This document shows, piece after piece, positions 1 through 15,300 of a stretch of 64,000 nt of DNA. Source of the stretch: Anticarsia gemmatalis. Its lineage: Eukaryota > Arthropoda > Insecta > Lepidoptera > Erebidae. Under the pieces are notes generated by a model. It searched no databases. It was not told the origin of the DNA and saw only the letters and a program-made list of their open reading frames with translations. The first letter of the stretch is position 1. Each line of letters begins with the position of its first letter. A program made the position numbers and the translations under genes. The stretch is taken from positions 7,311,001 to 7,375,000 of the forward strand of contig NC_134763.1 of assembly GCF_050436995.1 (NCBI RefSeq), given 5' to 3'.

Positions 1-10
1 AACTTGACTG

Positions 11-221
11 TCTCCGTGGCGCAGTTAGGTCGCCACGCCGAAAACCATTGCGTCGGGAGGTCGTGATTTCAATTCCCACACGGAGCAATTATTTATTCTT
101 TCCACAAATTATTGTTTCGGGTCTGGTTGTGCTTTGTGTCCGTTGTTTCTATGTTTTTAAAAGTCCCCGCGACACAAGAGCAATAAAATTCTTAATGCGG
201 GAGTAGTCTTTGAAAAAAAAA
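11..221 (+). mobile_element. tRNA-derived SINE, near full length
   Basis: The head CTCCGTGGCGCAGTTAGG resembles a tRNA 5' end with a Pol III A box. About 45 bases on, a degenerate B box (GATTTCAATTCC) is followed by CACACGGAG, which pairs with the head as a tRNA acceptor stem would. The body (TTGTTTCGGGTCTGGTTGTG..., TTTGTGTCCGTTGTTT) ends in a short A run at 213-221. A second copy with the same body lies at 18511-18635, which shows that this is an interspersed family. It resembles the Metulj-type SINEs of butterflies; the family name is from memory. Confidence 0.75.
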
Positions 222-333
222 CTTTGGTGTGCAGCGTGTGTCAGTCTGTAGTTTAGTAATTTGTGTGAATCATAACTCATAACATATTATAGTGAATTTC
301 TGAACAATATTAGTAGAGAATTTAATACTATAC

Positions 334-3300
334 CAATGCCTAAGCAAGATGTGGATGTTCCGATGACAGCGGCAACTTTTCTCCGCTTGTTGCTATCTCT
401 CTCTAACTGTGCTTCTATCTCCCTCTGTAGTTCTGTTAACTCCTTCTCACCATCTTCTTCGTCCATCAACTGAAATCATATTATAAGTTGTTTAAATATA
501 TGGCTTACTTATTTGTTATGATCATTTTTTTTATCTTTGCCCTTCGCTTGGCGCCATCGATAAAAATGTGATTTTATGTACATATGTGTGTAGAATTTTT
601 ATCACATAGCTTCACGCCTGTTATACCAGACACTAGACAGTCTTTGTACTGGTGTATCAAAATCCACCATTATATTACCACTCATAATGTCGATCCTACG
701 TCATAAAAATTAGAAAACTTAGAAGCACTTTTACCTGGGAATCGAACCCGAGACCTGACGCTCCGCAGTTACGATATACAACTGTTAAACGCGCAGAGAA
801 GAGTCATTAAAACAAAAACCATTTCCTGATATCACCTACGTAAGAATTTATGTCCAATCGAGTGAATACGGAAGGACCGCAACCGGCTTTTGCGAATCTA
901 TACTTAATGTAGGAAAAGAAACCGACGGTCACTGCTGAAATATTTGACAACGTTGACCTCGAACGTTTTTATAGTATGGAGTACAATAACCTAGCGACCT
1001 TTGTTTATTACTTGTGTTTAAAACGGTACCTTAATTAAATTAACTTTTGAAGTATTTTGGTGTATAATTTGATAATAATGATGGACTATTAGTTAATTTA
1101 CCGTTTTCCTGGTATATACCAAACTTCCTGCGTGTCAGTTTGTTCAAAATAAACTACTAAACACATGAAAATGTGTATTTTCAAAATAGAAGGACTGATT
1201 TATGTGAAAACTTTTACGTCTAATATGACATTATAAAAGGTTTTTGTATATTTATGCTGCACATCTATTTTTCTGTCATTTAACCCATCACTGTCCCACT
1301 GCTGGGCAAGGGTCTACGTAAAACATTTACCTTGAAAACAATCTTAAGTAATATGTTATGTTAAGTGCGGTACCTTTTAACGAGCATTATTGCCAGTTCA
1401 GTCATGGTCTTGCCTTACCTTCTGTAATCGTTCTTTATCCCTCTTCCTGGCTGCTCTGAAGGCCGGTGGATCCTGTTCTTCCTCAAGATCCACCGTCATG
1501 AACTCCTCCACAGTCAGCGCACTCGATGGAGTGTCGCCGAACTCGAGGAGACGTTTGCGTAGTGTTGATTCATGGACCTTTACTATTCGGACTACATCGG
1601 CTGGTGTACGGTTGAATTCGTGTAGGCGGGCTGCTATGAGCAGGGCTGGAATTTAAATAAGAAACATTCGTTAAATCTTTCTACGTTTAGTTTTCTTGAT
1701 ATGTTTAAAGGATAAACCTTCGATTTTTTTTTTGTATTCGGTGATGACAGGCGAAGCAAAAGACAATAAAACAATAAAAAAACAGTACCACCAACTCAGT
1801 GGCCAAAGGCTTAATTTTCATGTATGAGATTATAAAATAAATAGGAAATTCTGAGAGTATGAATATCACTTCACCCTAGCCCTACCAGGTTGATAACACA
1901 CGGGATGTTTTAGAACGCCTTCGTACCTTTTCGTGATACTACAAAAGTAGTTTCGAAATAATAATATAACAAAATATGTGTAAGTATTCGTATTAAATGC
2001 AAATTAGGTCATTAACGGGACAATGTCAATGTCGTATTTATAAACAAATTATCATAACATTTAGCACAATACATGCAGACGAGTCCATACATTAAATAGA
2101 AGGAAATGGACATTAATTCAACGACAAATCGTTTCCGTATACATCACTATGTGAGGAAGTAAAAATAGCGACAGTTTGACGACTTATAAGTAGTTTTGTC
2201 AGAATGGTTTCTTTAATTTATTGAAAATTTGGAAGTATAATCGTGAGAAATATGTTTATAAGGAACGTAGGTATGTAATTATAGAGAGTACATACATGGC
2301 CATTACTTGTATTGTAAGATTGTTTGAGAATTTAACAGATAGGTAACGTGAGATGATCGTCCCGTTTGTTGCCAGATTCCAAGTCCGTTGACTAATATAC
2401 AAAACTTAATGTTTTATACTACACGAGCATAAATATACAAAATCCAAAAATAACGACAACTTAAACTTTATTTTAATAGGTAACCTAAGACAAACTCTGA
2501 GAAACTGCATTCGCACAAATATTATTTTTCAATTGGACTAGCGAAACAAACTACTAAAGATTATTTTTCTACTTTGGTGGTCAAGTGTGCAGAGACTGAT
2601 TGAATAAATAATTACAGGGTACTCAATTTATTACCGCAAAATAATAAGACCTTGCCTTGTAATTCGTAACTTTGCAGTAATTGCAAATTAATACACAAGT
2701 AACTGCCTAGTTAAAGGTCTTCGAGTAAAATTAAAGTATTAAACATCAGTGTTAGTAGCAGCTCCTTAGATCATCAATGATTTATACCTAACAGAAATAT
2801 TGTTAAAACCCTTTAACGATAAAAAAAGTGGCCAGGACTTTCCTGCCAGCTCTTCTCATTGGCCCTACCTTCCGCACTGGTGGTAAATTTACTTTTCGTA
2901 TCACTGACTAGGTATCATACGTGTCAGCATTTGACCTAAATTAATAAATTATTTGATTTTGATTTTAACCAGACGGAAAGATACCTTATTAAAAAATCGA
3001 TAGAAATAAATCGTGATTTTGGGCCTACGCTAGTATTATATGGCCTTCAAAACTCAAAATGTACATCGCGTGAAATCGCGTCCCACGTCGCAACCTACAA
3101 AACCGATTATGTAAATAACCCGGCAGTGGACACCTTAATCATATTTTCGAAAAATATTTTATGTGATTGATATTAAGTTGATTTTATTGCACAAATCAGC
3201 AAAGCTTGTTTGTTGATTTTGAAACATAAATCTTGCAATCTAGTTCTATTAATATGTAAATAGACGGATATATTGTTTCATTAATAAATTAACAAAATGC

Positions 3301-6300
3301 AGCAGAAAATAAGATATGTACAAGATATAATATCCTAATTTTACAAAACCAAAGGCCTTGAAACTAGTTTATCAACGTCATTTACTACGGGCCAAGATAC
3401 CGTAGGCACCAATGGGTTCAATGGAGCTAAAGGCTTGGCTTATACACCCAAAAGAAAGTTCGTAATTCATTATCATCACACGGCACATCAATCAAGCTTC
3501 ACGTATTTCTAATTTCAGGCCTCAAATATTTTAAATTCACAGTTCCAAATGCGTCCCCCCAAGCAGCAAATCCTGTATCTGCTACGACCTCATATAAATA
3601 CAATAATATAATTAAAACAAGAAAGTAGAACTTAGCTGACTGAAAATAGAAATAAAGAAGTAATGTAAGGTAGGAATAAAGAAGTAGGTTAGCTCACCAG
3701 CTCCACAAATGCCTGAAGGTCTTCGTCCGGAGTGTATGGAGTCTCTCTTCATACGCTGCACCATGCGAAGTGCCGTCATGCTGACCTCGTGTTCCTTGTC
3801 TCCGAACTGCAGCTGAGATGAGAACCGCAGGATGTAAAGACATGGATCTGTAAGGAGCAGATAGAAAATTATTATTTTTACATCTCGATTGAGAGATCGT
3901 GAGCTAAAATTGCTGGTCCTGTCTTATAAAAACATGTCTTAATCGAAGAAAAATGGCATCGGTATTATTTTCTACTTATTTAATGTCCTACCAATACGCT
4001 TCGACATACAGAAATAGCATTAATAGGTAGGTTTTATACAAAAAAGGTGACCCACACTCAATACAGTTAAAAAAAAAAATCCAGACACTTTTTTAAAGTA
4101 AGTAGTCTATGTTGTGAGTTAATTCACTATCGTTAATTTCATCGAAAGCGGTTCAGTGGCATTAATAAATAACTGAGGTATTCTTTTAAATCCTTCGATG
4201 CTACTCGATCTTACGTAAATATTAGTAAACAATACATAAAACAAGAATACACACATGATCATCTAACAGTTTATGATACAGATATATGTCTGATACATAT
4301 ATGTACATACATAGGTGTATTACATGCATTTATCGCAATGTCGTAACTACAATCTAGTCTATTAATAAAACCGTGTGATCACGTTCATAGTTTTTATTAA
4401 TCCAACATTACTATGTATTACACAATAACTAGGTAAGTAGTTAGGTATTGTTCTCGATGTATTTCTAGCAAAACCGTGGCGGGATTTCGAAAGGTATTCA
4501 ATAGTATCTAACAGAATTTGGTAGTGAAAGAGGAAGTGGAATTATCGTCATTCATGGATATTTAAGAAGTGTATAGGTAATTAGGGACTCTTTAAGGACT
4601 TAGGACACTATAAGGATTTGCCGAGCGCTTAACCCCTCCTTCGATTGGGAGGAGAACCTTATGCCTAGCAGTGGGTCAGTAATGCAAACATCGCGGATTA
4701 ATGCCAGTTACTTATTTTACTGACATTGCTAAACTTCTGTTTTGTATGGTAACAAACAAACGCGTAAATTTTCAAATAATAACTGCAAATTACTTCTTCA
4801 GATTAAGTCGACATAAATGCAATTATTATTCAACAAAGTGACAGTTATTCAAGTCACACGAAAGTCCAAAACAAATATACACTCAAAAACACAAGGGCAC
4901 CCAGCTTAAAAACTAACAGTGACTGGCTGCCAAACCTTCAAAATACAAAAATAACAATGACAACAACAAATTTTAAGAAACACACTGAGACTGGTTATTT
5001 AACTCAACTTTCAAACAACAAAAATTACAAACCCTTAAATCCAAAAAAAAATACGAAAATTCTGCTTAAATATTCCTTTAAGTTGTATATTTCAAACAAT
5101 GACACAAACAAATGTAAGCATAAATGTGTTAAACAATACACAAGTAGTAAAACCGTAGGTGTTTGCATTCCATAAAACATAACAAGGATATCCGGATCCA
5201 TGTCAATAAATGGTTTCCTTCCTTACTGAGGTTAAGCAGCTAACTTTGGCCAACAAACGTTATAAATAACTTCAATGTTTTACGTAACGTTCTACTATAA
5301 GTGCAATTCACCTCGGTGTCAGTTATATTAGGCTAAATATAAACTTGTTTACCTAGATATGAAATAAATTTTGGTGTTTTTGATAATATCCTTTAGTATG
5401 TTCCGTTTTATTATGCTTGGACGAAGTACACAACAAGAGACGAAACAGCTGAGTCGCTTACAACTAATATGTGGTGCAGGCTGAAATAATCTTTCATTAG
5501 AATACATACTGCACAGAAGTACAATATTACGTTCATTATGAGAAGAAATAATTCTATTAAAATATATGATAATATTCTCCTAAAAACAAGCTCCAGTACT
5601 GCATGAATTTGTATGACAAACGTGATAGGATTGCTGTAGATTTCAATACATCTTCCTCAGAAGATGAAACGTGTTTTTTACCGCTTGCGCAGTCACATCT
5701 GCCTTGCACCGTCATCGATGATTCACAATGTTATCAACGATCAATAAATTAAATATTCGCAAAAGATATTTGCACAGCTAATTCACCGGCAATCAGAATT
5801 GCGCACGAGCAAATATATCCTAATATTTCAGAATCTAGACGTCAAAATATTTTAATAAGATGGGGAAATAACCGCTGGAACAAGAAAGCCATTTTTTATA
5901 AATGTTTATAATGTAGATGACAAAATCGTTGTTGGGTAATAAGAAATGTTATTGGTAAAGTATTGGTTTGTTTAAAGTATCATTATGCAAAATGTCGGTA
6001 ATAACAGGCATACACTGTTGCGCCGTAACGTAATAGATCTTGCAGAAAATGTCGAGCAAAATCATTTGCACTACTTTTAAAACGTTCCTGGATTCATTTA
6101 TAGGCCAAGAAAAGCATAATTTTGTAGATGTTTCTCTTAGTAAATTTAAAATCTGTGGAGTTTAGGATCATTCTATAATCATATGTCAGTAGTAAAACCT
6201 ACGATTTCTTATCACATATAACGTTCGCGAGAACAATCACCTTTTTGGGACACAGCTTGATTCGCTTATGACATAATAAAGTTGAGGTGGCTTTTTGGGA

Positions 6301-9300
6301 CAATCATTCGGAACTGATGATAATTCTTTGAATGCCAAACAGTTGCGAATAATAAAATAAATACCAGTTTTCTTCTATCACAATACCACACAGAGATAGA
6401 GCAGTCAGTATGTTTATCACATAGCAATGCAATCCGCCGCATTAAGAACAGATTTGCATATGAATCATTCGATTAAAGAGCTAGGGCGCATACAGGAAGG
6501 ATAGTGCGTGTTATGTCTTATCGACCGACTGTTAGAGGACACTAATATTAACGTTTGAAGAACAAAGAAACGAGTTATAACAATCGAAGGAAATTAATTA
6601 GGGCCTTTGTTTCTCGCAATTAGAGGTAGATGCAAATGAATTGAAAAGTCGATTTATTTTTCCTTATCTTAAAGCCTTGATAATACCAAGTATTCGATGA
6701 AGCATCTTTTAGAAAAAGTGACCCTGCGATGACTGAATACAATATTTTTTTACGATACTGATTTTGATAAGAGTCTTCTGCGAATTAAACAAACATTTGA
6801 AAAGGTCGTAGGACTTCAATCTAAGTTGAATTTGTTATTCAAGCAATCAAGAACTTTAAAGATACAGTGTGGAATAAATTGCTATCTAATATGTACAGTG
6901 CTCATTCTAAAGATATATTTAAAAAATCACAATTTTGCGATATCCAAGCAATCTGTATACGTAGCAGTTTCATACATCGACTAATTATTTCGTGACAATT
7001 GCTTCATAAACATGAAAATGTATGCATTTGTAACGAAACTGATTTAAAATGCGGGTACTTGAGCTTGCTTTACGAAACATCGTCAAATCGGGTCAATCGT
7101 AATGTCGTTTTAATATGTACAATTGTTTTTTACTTAATTTCAATTTGTATTTGTGGAATCAAGGTCTTTGAATGGACCTTTGAGAGTTGCTAAGTACCTT
7201 GTACAATAAAAATCTGTAGAACAAAACCTGTTATTACAAAATGAGTTAAAATCAAAAACGACTCTTGTCACAGAAGGCCGAGATATTTCTGTTCGCACTT
7301 ATTCTACAACTGTCAAATTAAATTAATTATTCAATATACACTTCCTATTTGTTGCAAAATGACGTAGCAACAAAAAATATACAGATTTGATTTCATACAA
7401 GTTTAGTAAACAGTTTCATACTATTGTATATTATTATCATATTTATCTTATTGAGCGATCTTTTCCTTATTGTTTAACATATTCTAGTAAATAAGAGAAA
7501 AGAACACAAACGACTATTTTATTGCAACTGTTGCTATATTGTGGGACTTAAACAGATTTTAATTGCACTTTGTACTTAGTTACAGATCTGTAAGACAAAA
7601 ACAATGCTCAGCTTGGTTTGAGCGGAACCTCTCCATACTTCGGAAGTCATTAAAATTCGGGCCCATTGCCCAACTTTCGACATAAACCATACACACACGG
7701 AAGAAGGAAAAATATCTCGATTCAAATGATGAAACGCATGTACTTGTATCTCAAAAGGCCTAATAATGCCTAGTCATAAGGAAATAATCCACGGCCCATA
7801 AGCTCGCGAAACTCACGAACCGGCAAATGTTATAACAGTGAGCTACACAGATTGTTTGATCACCTTCACCTTATAAACTAACTTGGCTTTCCGGTACGTA
7901 TCAGGGACATTTGGATTAAAAACGACAGGGAAAATCCAAAAATCTTACAAGCATGGTCCCAAAATACGTCCTTGGCAAAACATCGTATGTTGCGATTCTT
8001 TCTTTACTTATGCATTTCGCCAGGCTTGTTTTCTTTAGGAATATCTAACTAAGTTTTGGTCTCAAATTTTATTTGTGTTGCAAAAAAACATCAGGTACGA
8101 AGACCATAATAACCAGATGAAAATATATTTTTAGAAACAAAATCCGACTAAATAACTAATTAAGTGGACACAATAAGCTAATTTATTTCAATTAACTTAT
8201 TTTCACCGTTTTATTCTTTATCTTGATGACCTTATCATAGACAAGTGTTAAGCAAATAATGATTAAAAGTAAGAAATTTACATAATTTTTAACGTCTGCA
8301 TTTCAACACACTCGTACGCAGTTAATGTAAATAAAGGTCACTATCGATTTCCACGATGCGCGATACAAATATTATCAATTTTTGACAGTTCATGGCTGTT
8401 TAACGTTTACGAAATTAAATTTAAATACCATATTAACAATCAGTTGCCTCCCACACAAAAGTTGAGAGTTCAAACCTGAGGCACCTTTGACGTTATAAAG
8501 ATAGGTGAATATAAGAAACTATTTATCACTACTATTGTTATAGTGAAAGAAAACATCGTCGTCGTCGAAATGCCTCGTGAGGGGAGACAAATTCTTCAAC
8601 CAGCACTTGACAAGCATGGTTAAATGAACCTCTCTCACACACTGAAATTCAGCTCTATGGAAACTGTATAAATCACCACCATATATCGGTGCATAATTAT
8701 AACATAAAGAAGATATCTGTACATCTTTCCTGTCCTAATAGTATCTATGCTTTGAGGAAAATTCCCAAAATAGTTAATACTACCAAATCACTTAATCGAT
8801 TTCTTAATTAAGTATAACAAACTTTAATCCAAAAACAACTTAATACACGTTATTTCAGACGTCATTTCCCATAAATAATTACATATATCGTTTTTATTTA
8901 TTTATTACCCAATAGACCTTTTTAACCAAGTTGTTTTCTGCAGGCACGCCATTGACTGAAACGAATTTTCGGTCGCAAAACTAATTACAGAAAATTAAAC
9001 GCTCATAAGACAAATATATTTTAAGGTCTTATTTTTTTTATCTACTGGCTGACTGAGCATCGTTTATCAAAACAAATATAAGTACTAAAGGTTATAAAAA
9101 AATGTCTTTTAACATGAAATTAATGTAAAGATCACTTTGACCAGTAACTCAATATTTTTTTTTATCTGCCAACAAAATTGAAAGTATCGAAGGACAATAG
9201 TCCCAATTTCTTCCCTATTTTCTGCAAACAGCGCAACATGTTTGCCACTTAATTTCAAACATTTTGTGTAGTTTTTATTGCTAACCTTTTTCCCCTTTTT

Positions 9301-12300
9301 GGTTTACTAATAAGAAATACTGTACGCGAAATAAATTGCCTTTTTTTATTCAAAGTACAATGCTCCGAGGACCTTAGCTTAACCATTTTAAACAAATCAC
9401 CATCTTTTTAACACAGTGATTGATAAAATTTACGTAATTAAGTACAGCTTCAAGGCGTGCTCGTAAATACGTAGCAAATTAATTAGCTGCGGGAATAGTT
9501 GCGTCACAGCCTTTCACAACTACCTATTAATTGATTTTGAAAACAATCAATTGTTTTGATAAGTATTCACAAAACCTTGCCAATATCAGAGACCAGAAAC
9601 TAACCACATATGCTAAGTGCTAAGTTTAGCACTTGGAGCCACAAAACCAAGCGCAATGGTTAGGTTCTAAACAACTTTACCATTAACGTTAAATTATTTG
9701 ATTATACTACTTAAACTGTTAGTACTAATAGCCAGAGACATGATTATGGGAAGAACGAAAGCATTTTCATTAATTTAAATTCTTAACTAGGTAAGCAAGA
9801 CTTGTAAAGAAAATAGTCTCAATGGGTAATAGGTTGCAGATCGTTGCAGGTTGCAGATACACAATTGAAAAAAACTACTTGGCGATTTAAAAAAATTGTG
9901 GCAGAAATGTATCCCAGCTTTTTAAAATTGGGCCTGCCCTAAATACGAGAACATCTTAAGTGCTGTCGGCTTTAACTATCTGTAACTTTGACAATAATAA
10001 GATTCAGTTTTTGACTCAAGAAAAATGAGTTTATATGATTTATCGCCTTAAAAAATATCTGAAGGTGCATCAGGTAAGAAAAATCCATTGTATTCGTATC
10101 GACCTCTAAAAGACAAACAAATTAAGGAAAATAACACAAATCTATTCCAGCCACTAACTCCCGTTGACCTTTAACAACGACAATGATTTGTTAGATCGTT
10201 TTATTTTCCTATTGTCCACTCGGCCTTATCGCCATTAGTATTGAGATCACGATATAACTATTAGATGTATTTATTTAGGAATATCAATAAGCCACGATCT
10301 GCGTTGTCAAAGATTTACGAATACACGACCGAGCATTAACGCGTCTTTCTTTGGTAGATCCTGGTGTCACAACTACTTCAGTAAGAATATTGTTTTAACT
10401 TGTTTTACTGTTCCGAAAAGACCGAATTTCGTCACAATAATTTCTGGTGTTGCTGGTCAAGCAAGACAATCAATAGTAAGTAACTAAGTACACCATTAGT
10501 CAGTTCTAAAAGCTATCAATATGAGCATCCAACATAATACAAATATAACCTACTCTTAGAGCAAGTGCAAAGATAGTGTGTCCTGATGAGCACACATATA
10601 TGGCCCAATCGGAACAGCGCATTATGTAGATTTTGAAATATATCTGAATGTGGATGATGACGAAACAAAAGATCGTAGTAAGATTCCGTTATGGCTTCCT
10701 TTCTTGGTGGATGAACACTCCAAAATTAATACGTATGGCATATTATTACACCATAATGACATAGCTGTAGTTGGTTATTATAAAATATACGCAAAAAGCT
10801 GTGATTTCATTAATTCGTCTGGTTTCCAGCGTCATAATTTTGTTTTACAGGCCTATGATAAATTCTAGAAAGATTACAAGCCCAATTTCGTGGCTAACGA
10901 TACATAAATGAATACTAAAAAGCTATAAACTATTTCTAGTTTGCGATCCGTATTTTTCCATTGTTAGTTCAAAATCGAAAATAAATCTGGTAAAACCTGC
11001 TTCAATCAGACGTCAGAGTATTTTTAGAATAGTCTGTGATGCGTCCACTGTTGATCAGTTAACGGTGTCGGCGTAAGTATGTACAAACGTGTTTCATACG
11101 AAAACAAAGGCGATCTTGCTCAGCAATAGCATGTATATGGTCTGCTTACAGGCTGCGCACGCGCACCTTGCATACCGATGGCTCTATATGCCACCCGCGC
11201 TAACCTCATTCGTCGTATGAATATGAGCGGTGAATTAAATAAACATAAAATTCACATACTTAAGTGATGGCAGGCGTGGCCTCGAGCCGCTTTCAAAATC
11301 ATATCGGTTTGGCTCTTGAACCAAATCTTTGTGAAGGTGAGAAGGGCTATGAAAGGGCATACAGTATCGATGACGATACATTTTTGACCAGGCGACCGAC
11401 CAGTTTCTTTTTGATATATGTACTTAAGTTTTAAGAAGGTTAAAAAGTTTAAGTAGGTACTCAATCATGATTAAATGAGCATGTCATTTTGGCAGTGCAT
11501 TTTGTATCGCCTCGATTTGTCTTCCATTTTAAAGCATGCATCCTTAGAAATCAGCGCAAGTAAGACGATTTATACATCAAATTCTTCTATTCGGAATGTG
11601 TAATTTACTCTAAGGAAATAGTTCACTCTTAACAAATTCTAGAAATTAATTAAAGAGTTTCCTGAAGAGGATTTCATAAGGATATGAAATAGATCTGTTG
11701 AAATCACAATTAATTTATTAATCGGCGAATGTAATCGATTTGCATTAAGATTTGCATTATTGAATATGAAATCAACGAATATTTTTTGACAATTACATCC
11801 GGTCTGTTTTACATTACCATACATTAACTTATTACAATTTGTTTTAATAAGAATTTGTATTAGCAAATGCTAATTGCTATGACGATAGTTCGGAGCTTCG
11901 TTAGGAAACTTTGCTAGCATGAGAGTTCTTTTAACAATCTCAATAGTCGGTTGCTAAGGTCCAAAAGTTGACCCCTGTCCTGTACCCAGCAGTAATTAAC
12001 CCATTACGTTTAATTGTTATTTATTCTTTACAGTAACCTTATAAATAATTACAAGCAAATTAAGCATTTGGGTTTTTCAAACTAACAAAACAATCACTTA
12101 TTTCGTAATAATTAGGTTCCCGAGAACTAGCGTCAAGGTTATTCGTAGGCATGAGTAATGACTTACATAAGTCTAATACCAAGTTGACTGACCACTGACC
12201 ACTATCATGCAATACCAAATTGATTAAAATTTTGGGGTGTTGGAAACGCTCTAGAATATATTAGTTCGGGGAAAAAGTATTTTCGCATTATAGTATGTAT

Positions 12301-15300
12301 GCACTTGTAATAAAATCTCTTTGGCTTCAAGAATCACGAATGAGTACACGGTTCATTAGGTTTCTTTCAGTGAGCTCGTAAGGTACCCAAATATCGAGCT
12401 TTTTTGTGAAGATAAAAGATTTTATTACAAGTTCATACATACTATAATGCGAAAAGACTTTTTCCCCGACCTAATATTATGGGATTGGGGTCTCTAATAC
12501 AGTAGAAGACTGAAGATTCCTGTATATTTTCCATCTTAAAAAAGTACGCAATGCTTACAAGAATACCCACGTACTCATAAAAGAAAAAACCAAGATTACC
12601 ATAAAGGGGGAATTGAAAAGTCCAAAATCATCAAGTCACCGTCCTGAGTCATTAAAAAAACCTTAATATATTGGAAACCGTACGGTTATCTAGAATTCGT
12701 CTGTCAATGCAAAATGACGATTTGAGCATCCGCCTCGATGTCAGCAGAGGTGTTAAATGATACTCTAAATATTTCTACCGCAGCGATGTTTGCTAGAACA
12801 CCTAGTTAAACAAACATTGCAAATATAATATCGTAACATTCAAAGTTAATAATGGTCTACCAAGGCATTCGCCGAGTCATACTCCTAATGTAAAGTTTCA
12901 AAATATTTTAGCAATTCAGAAGGTTACTTTGTTCTGCATATTAGTGCAATGAGACCCCATTAGATGGCACAATACATATTTTGATCGTTTGGTCAGTTTG
13001 TAATCATTAAATTATATGGGTTACAGAAATACTCCCTGAAAACTCTACTAGCAATTGGTTCATCCACGAGATAAACCTAAAGATCTACGGATCATTTTTC
13101 TGTTTGCTGTCATATGCCCCTTCCGGTCCAGATGGACAAACCCAAATTTTGCCTGATACTTCACCGGAATAATGACTAAGCTTCGAGGTGTTAATTAATG
13201 ATATTCACTGCAAAACAAAAACCCAAACCGCAACCCACAGTAGTGAGTAAACCACAGAAACCTCAAATATCATCATCCAACCAATTTATCAAGCCAATTC
13301 AAATTCTTAAACGAATTAGTCCACATATTGGCTAGTCTGGAGGTACTGGTAAATGTCAACAGGCTTACGTCCTATCAAAAAGCATCTAATAATACTACTG
13401 CTAACCTGTAGTGTGGAACATTATATGACGTCACGGCTATTTCTGATCACAAAGGTGCGCCTGGGCCTACGATTAACGATAATTAGCACATTCAGATCAT
13501 ACTTGTATGCAGAGACTGGTCGGTTTGAAGTAGCTGTCAAATAATTATTTGATGAGAGTTTTTTGACATACTTAACTGACAGATTCTTCAATAGATTACA
13601 TTTAAAATAAATTGCCAGGTGTAACTATTCTTTGGGAATCGTCAGCTAGCCCTTCGGATTTCCGTCAAATCAGGCAAAATTGGTTCATTACGTTTTTTAC
13701 CACCTGGAGATTATCGAACAATGAGATTCAGCATTATAATTTTGATAATGACTACGTATTTGAAGAAGCTCATAAAAAAACAATATTCCTAATACAAGTA
13801 ACCCAAAAATATAGATAAACAGGGCAAAAATCCAAAAACGGTATAGCTTTACGATCACGAACTTTCATAACCGTTTAAAAATTGCCCATAAATATAAATT
13901 GACATGAGACCGCCCGGTATGGCCATGATCCATTTTAGGTAAATAATTGTGGCCAGACTTTGGATTGCATACAGAAAGAAATTCATGTTCGCTTTCTAAA
14001 TGTCACTTGATGAATTTCCTTTTTGCTTTCGGTTTAGTGAGACGAATAATAAAATAGTAAGACAATACAAAACACCGTCGAATATTTGAAACCGACATAA
14101 GTTACGCCCTAAGCTGTTTAAGTTGTTTTTAAGGTGGTTTATTTTAATAAATGGCAAACAAGTATTCTTCTTATTTCTATATCTCTTTATTCTATGGGTC
14201 GCAAACTTGTGAAATAATTCTGAACGTGTTGTATTGAAGAAACCGTAGGTAAGTTCAAAGAATTCACGTATAAACCTTCAACTTTAAAGTTCACTTATCA
14301 TGTTATGTGAACTCAATCAGATATTTCCCAACCAAACTCAGATAAAAACGTGTTCTGACCGAGTTGAAAATTTTCAAAAATCGATAATTGATAATTACTC
14401 TATTATTATGGCCTGCATTGATGAACTATGACATCATATACTTTCTCGGCCAAACTTGGCTGTGCACTGGAGGCAGGTGTCCCCTGTGGCCTTGCGCAAG
14501 AGTCGCCGGTGTTCGCGCCGCGGCGTGAGATCGCTCACAGTCGTTCGGGCGCATTGGCGCGGACTCATTGACTACACTTAAAAAGAAAAAAACAAACTGT
14601 ACGCCTACAAATTCTACTAGTTCGTTAACCTGATAAAGTGATATAGTGTTGTGACTTGTGACTAGTTTGCGCACCAAACCTGTGGTCATGTTGCAAGGGC
14701 ACGCACGGTGTCCCGAAGGAATGAAATGAAGGGGAGGAGTACCAGAGCACCTAGTAAGCTTCCAGTCGTACTAGGCAAAGTACTTCTGCGGTGGCTCTTC
14801 ACTAAAGCGGACCTCGTGTTCTTTGTTTACCGGTTTGTTGTTATCTATGATATAAATATATAATGCAGATTGGGGTTGGGCTGCTTCCTTATACTTCAGA
14901 TGACGTCTGTGTCCATACACTGGCATAATATAAATATATTAATGTAGCTATTAGTTCCTCAGCATACCTACCTAGTGATTTTATCTCAGAATTGTTACTT
15001 TATCGATCGAAGTATCACACATTTGCGTAGTGGAAACAATGTAGAATGCTAGCTGTTGATTGTTTGTAATTAATCTCCATATAAGTCCAAACCAATTAAC
15101 TTCGGAATAATACATCCATTAGTCATAAGATTTATCTCAAAAATAATTACGTTCTCGAAAATTCGAAAGCAATCAAACACGAAAAAATTTTCGTGATCGT
15201 CGGTTTATTACCGAGACCTGCTTTCGGTATTCAGTTTAAAGATTAAATGTCATTTTAAAATGTCTTTTATGTTTCTTCATACGAGTCAAAGATGCCACAT

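Noticed and set aside
690..800. A true tRNA gene around the perfect B box at 738-748 (minus)
   Set aside because: No acceptor stem or anticodon arm can be paired around it. It fits a SINE head better.
1390..1656. 88-codon plus-strand frame
   Set aside because: Antisense of BRF1 exon 5 (1419-1645), which has splice sites and strong family similarity on the minus strand.
14426..14689. 87-codon minus frame
   Set aside because: Lies on the GC-rich patch, has no motif, and the Kozak and splice context is poor.
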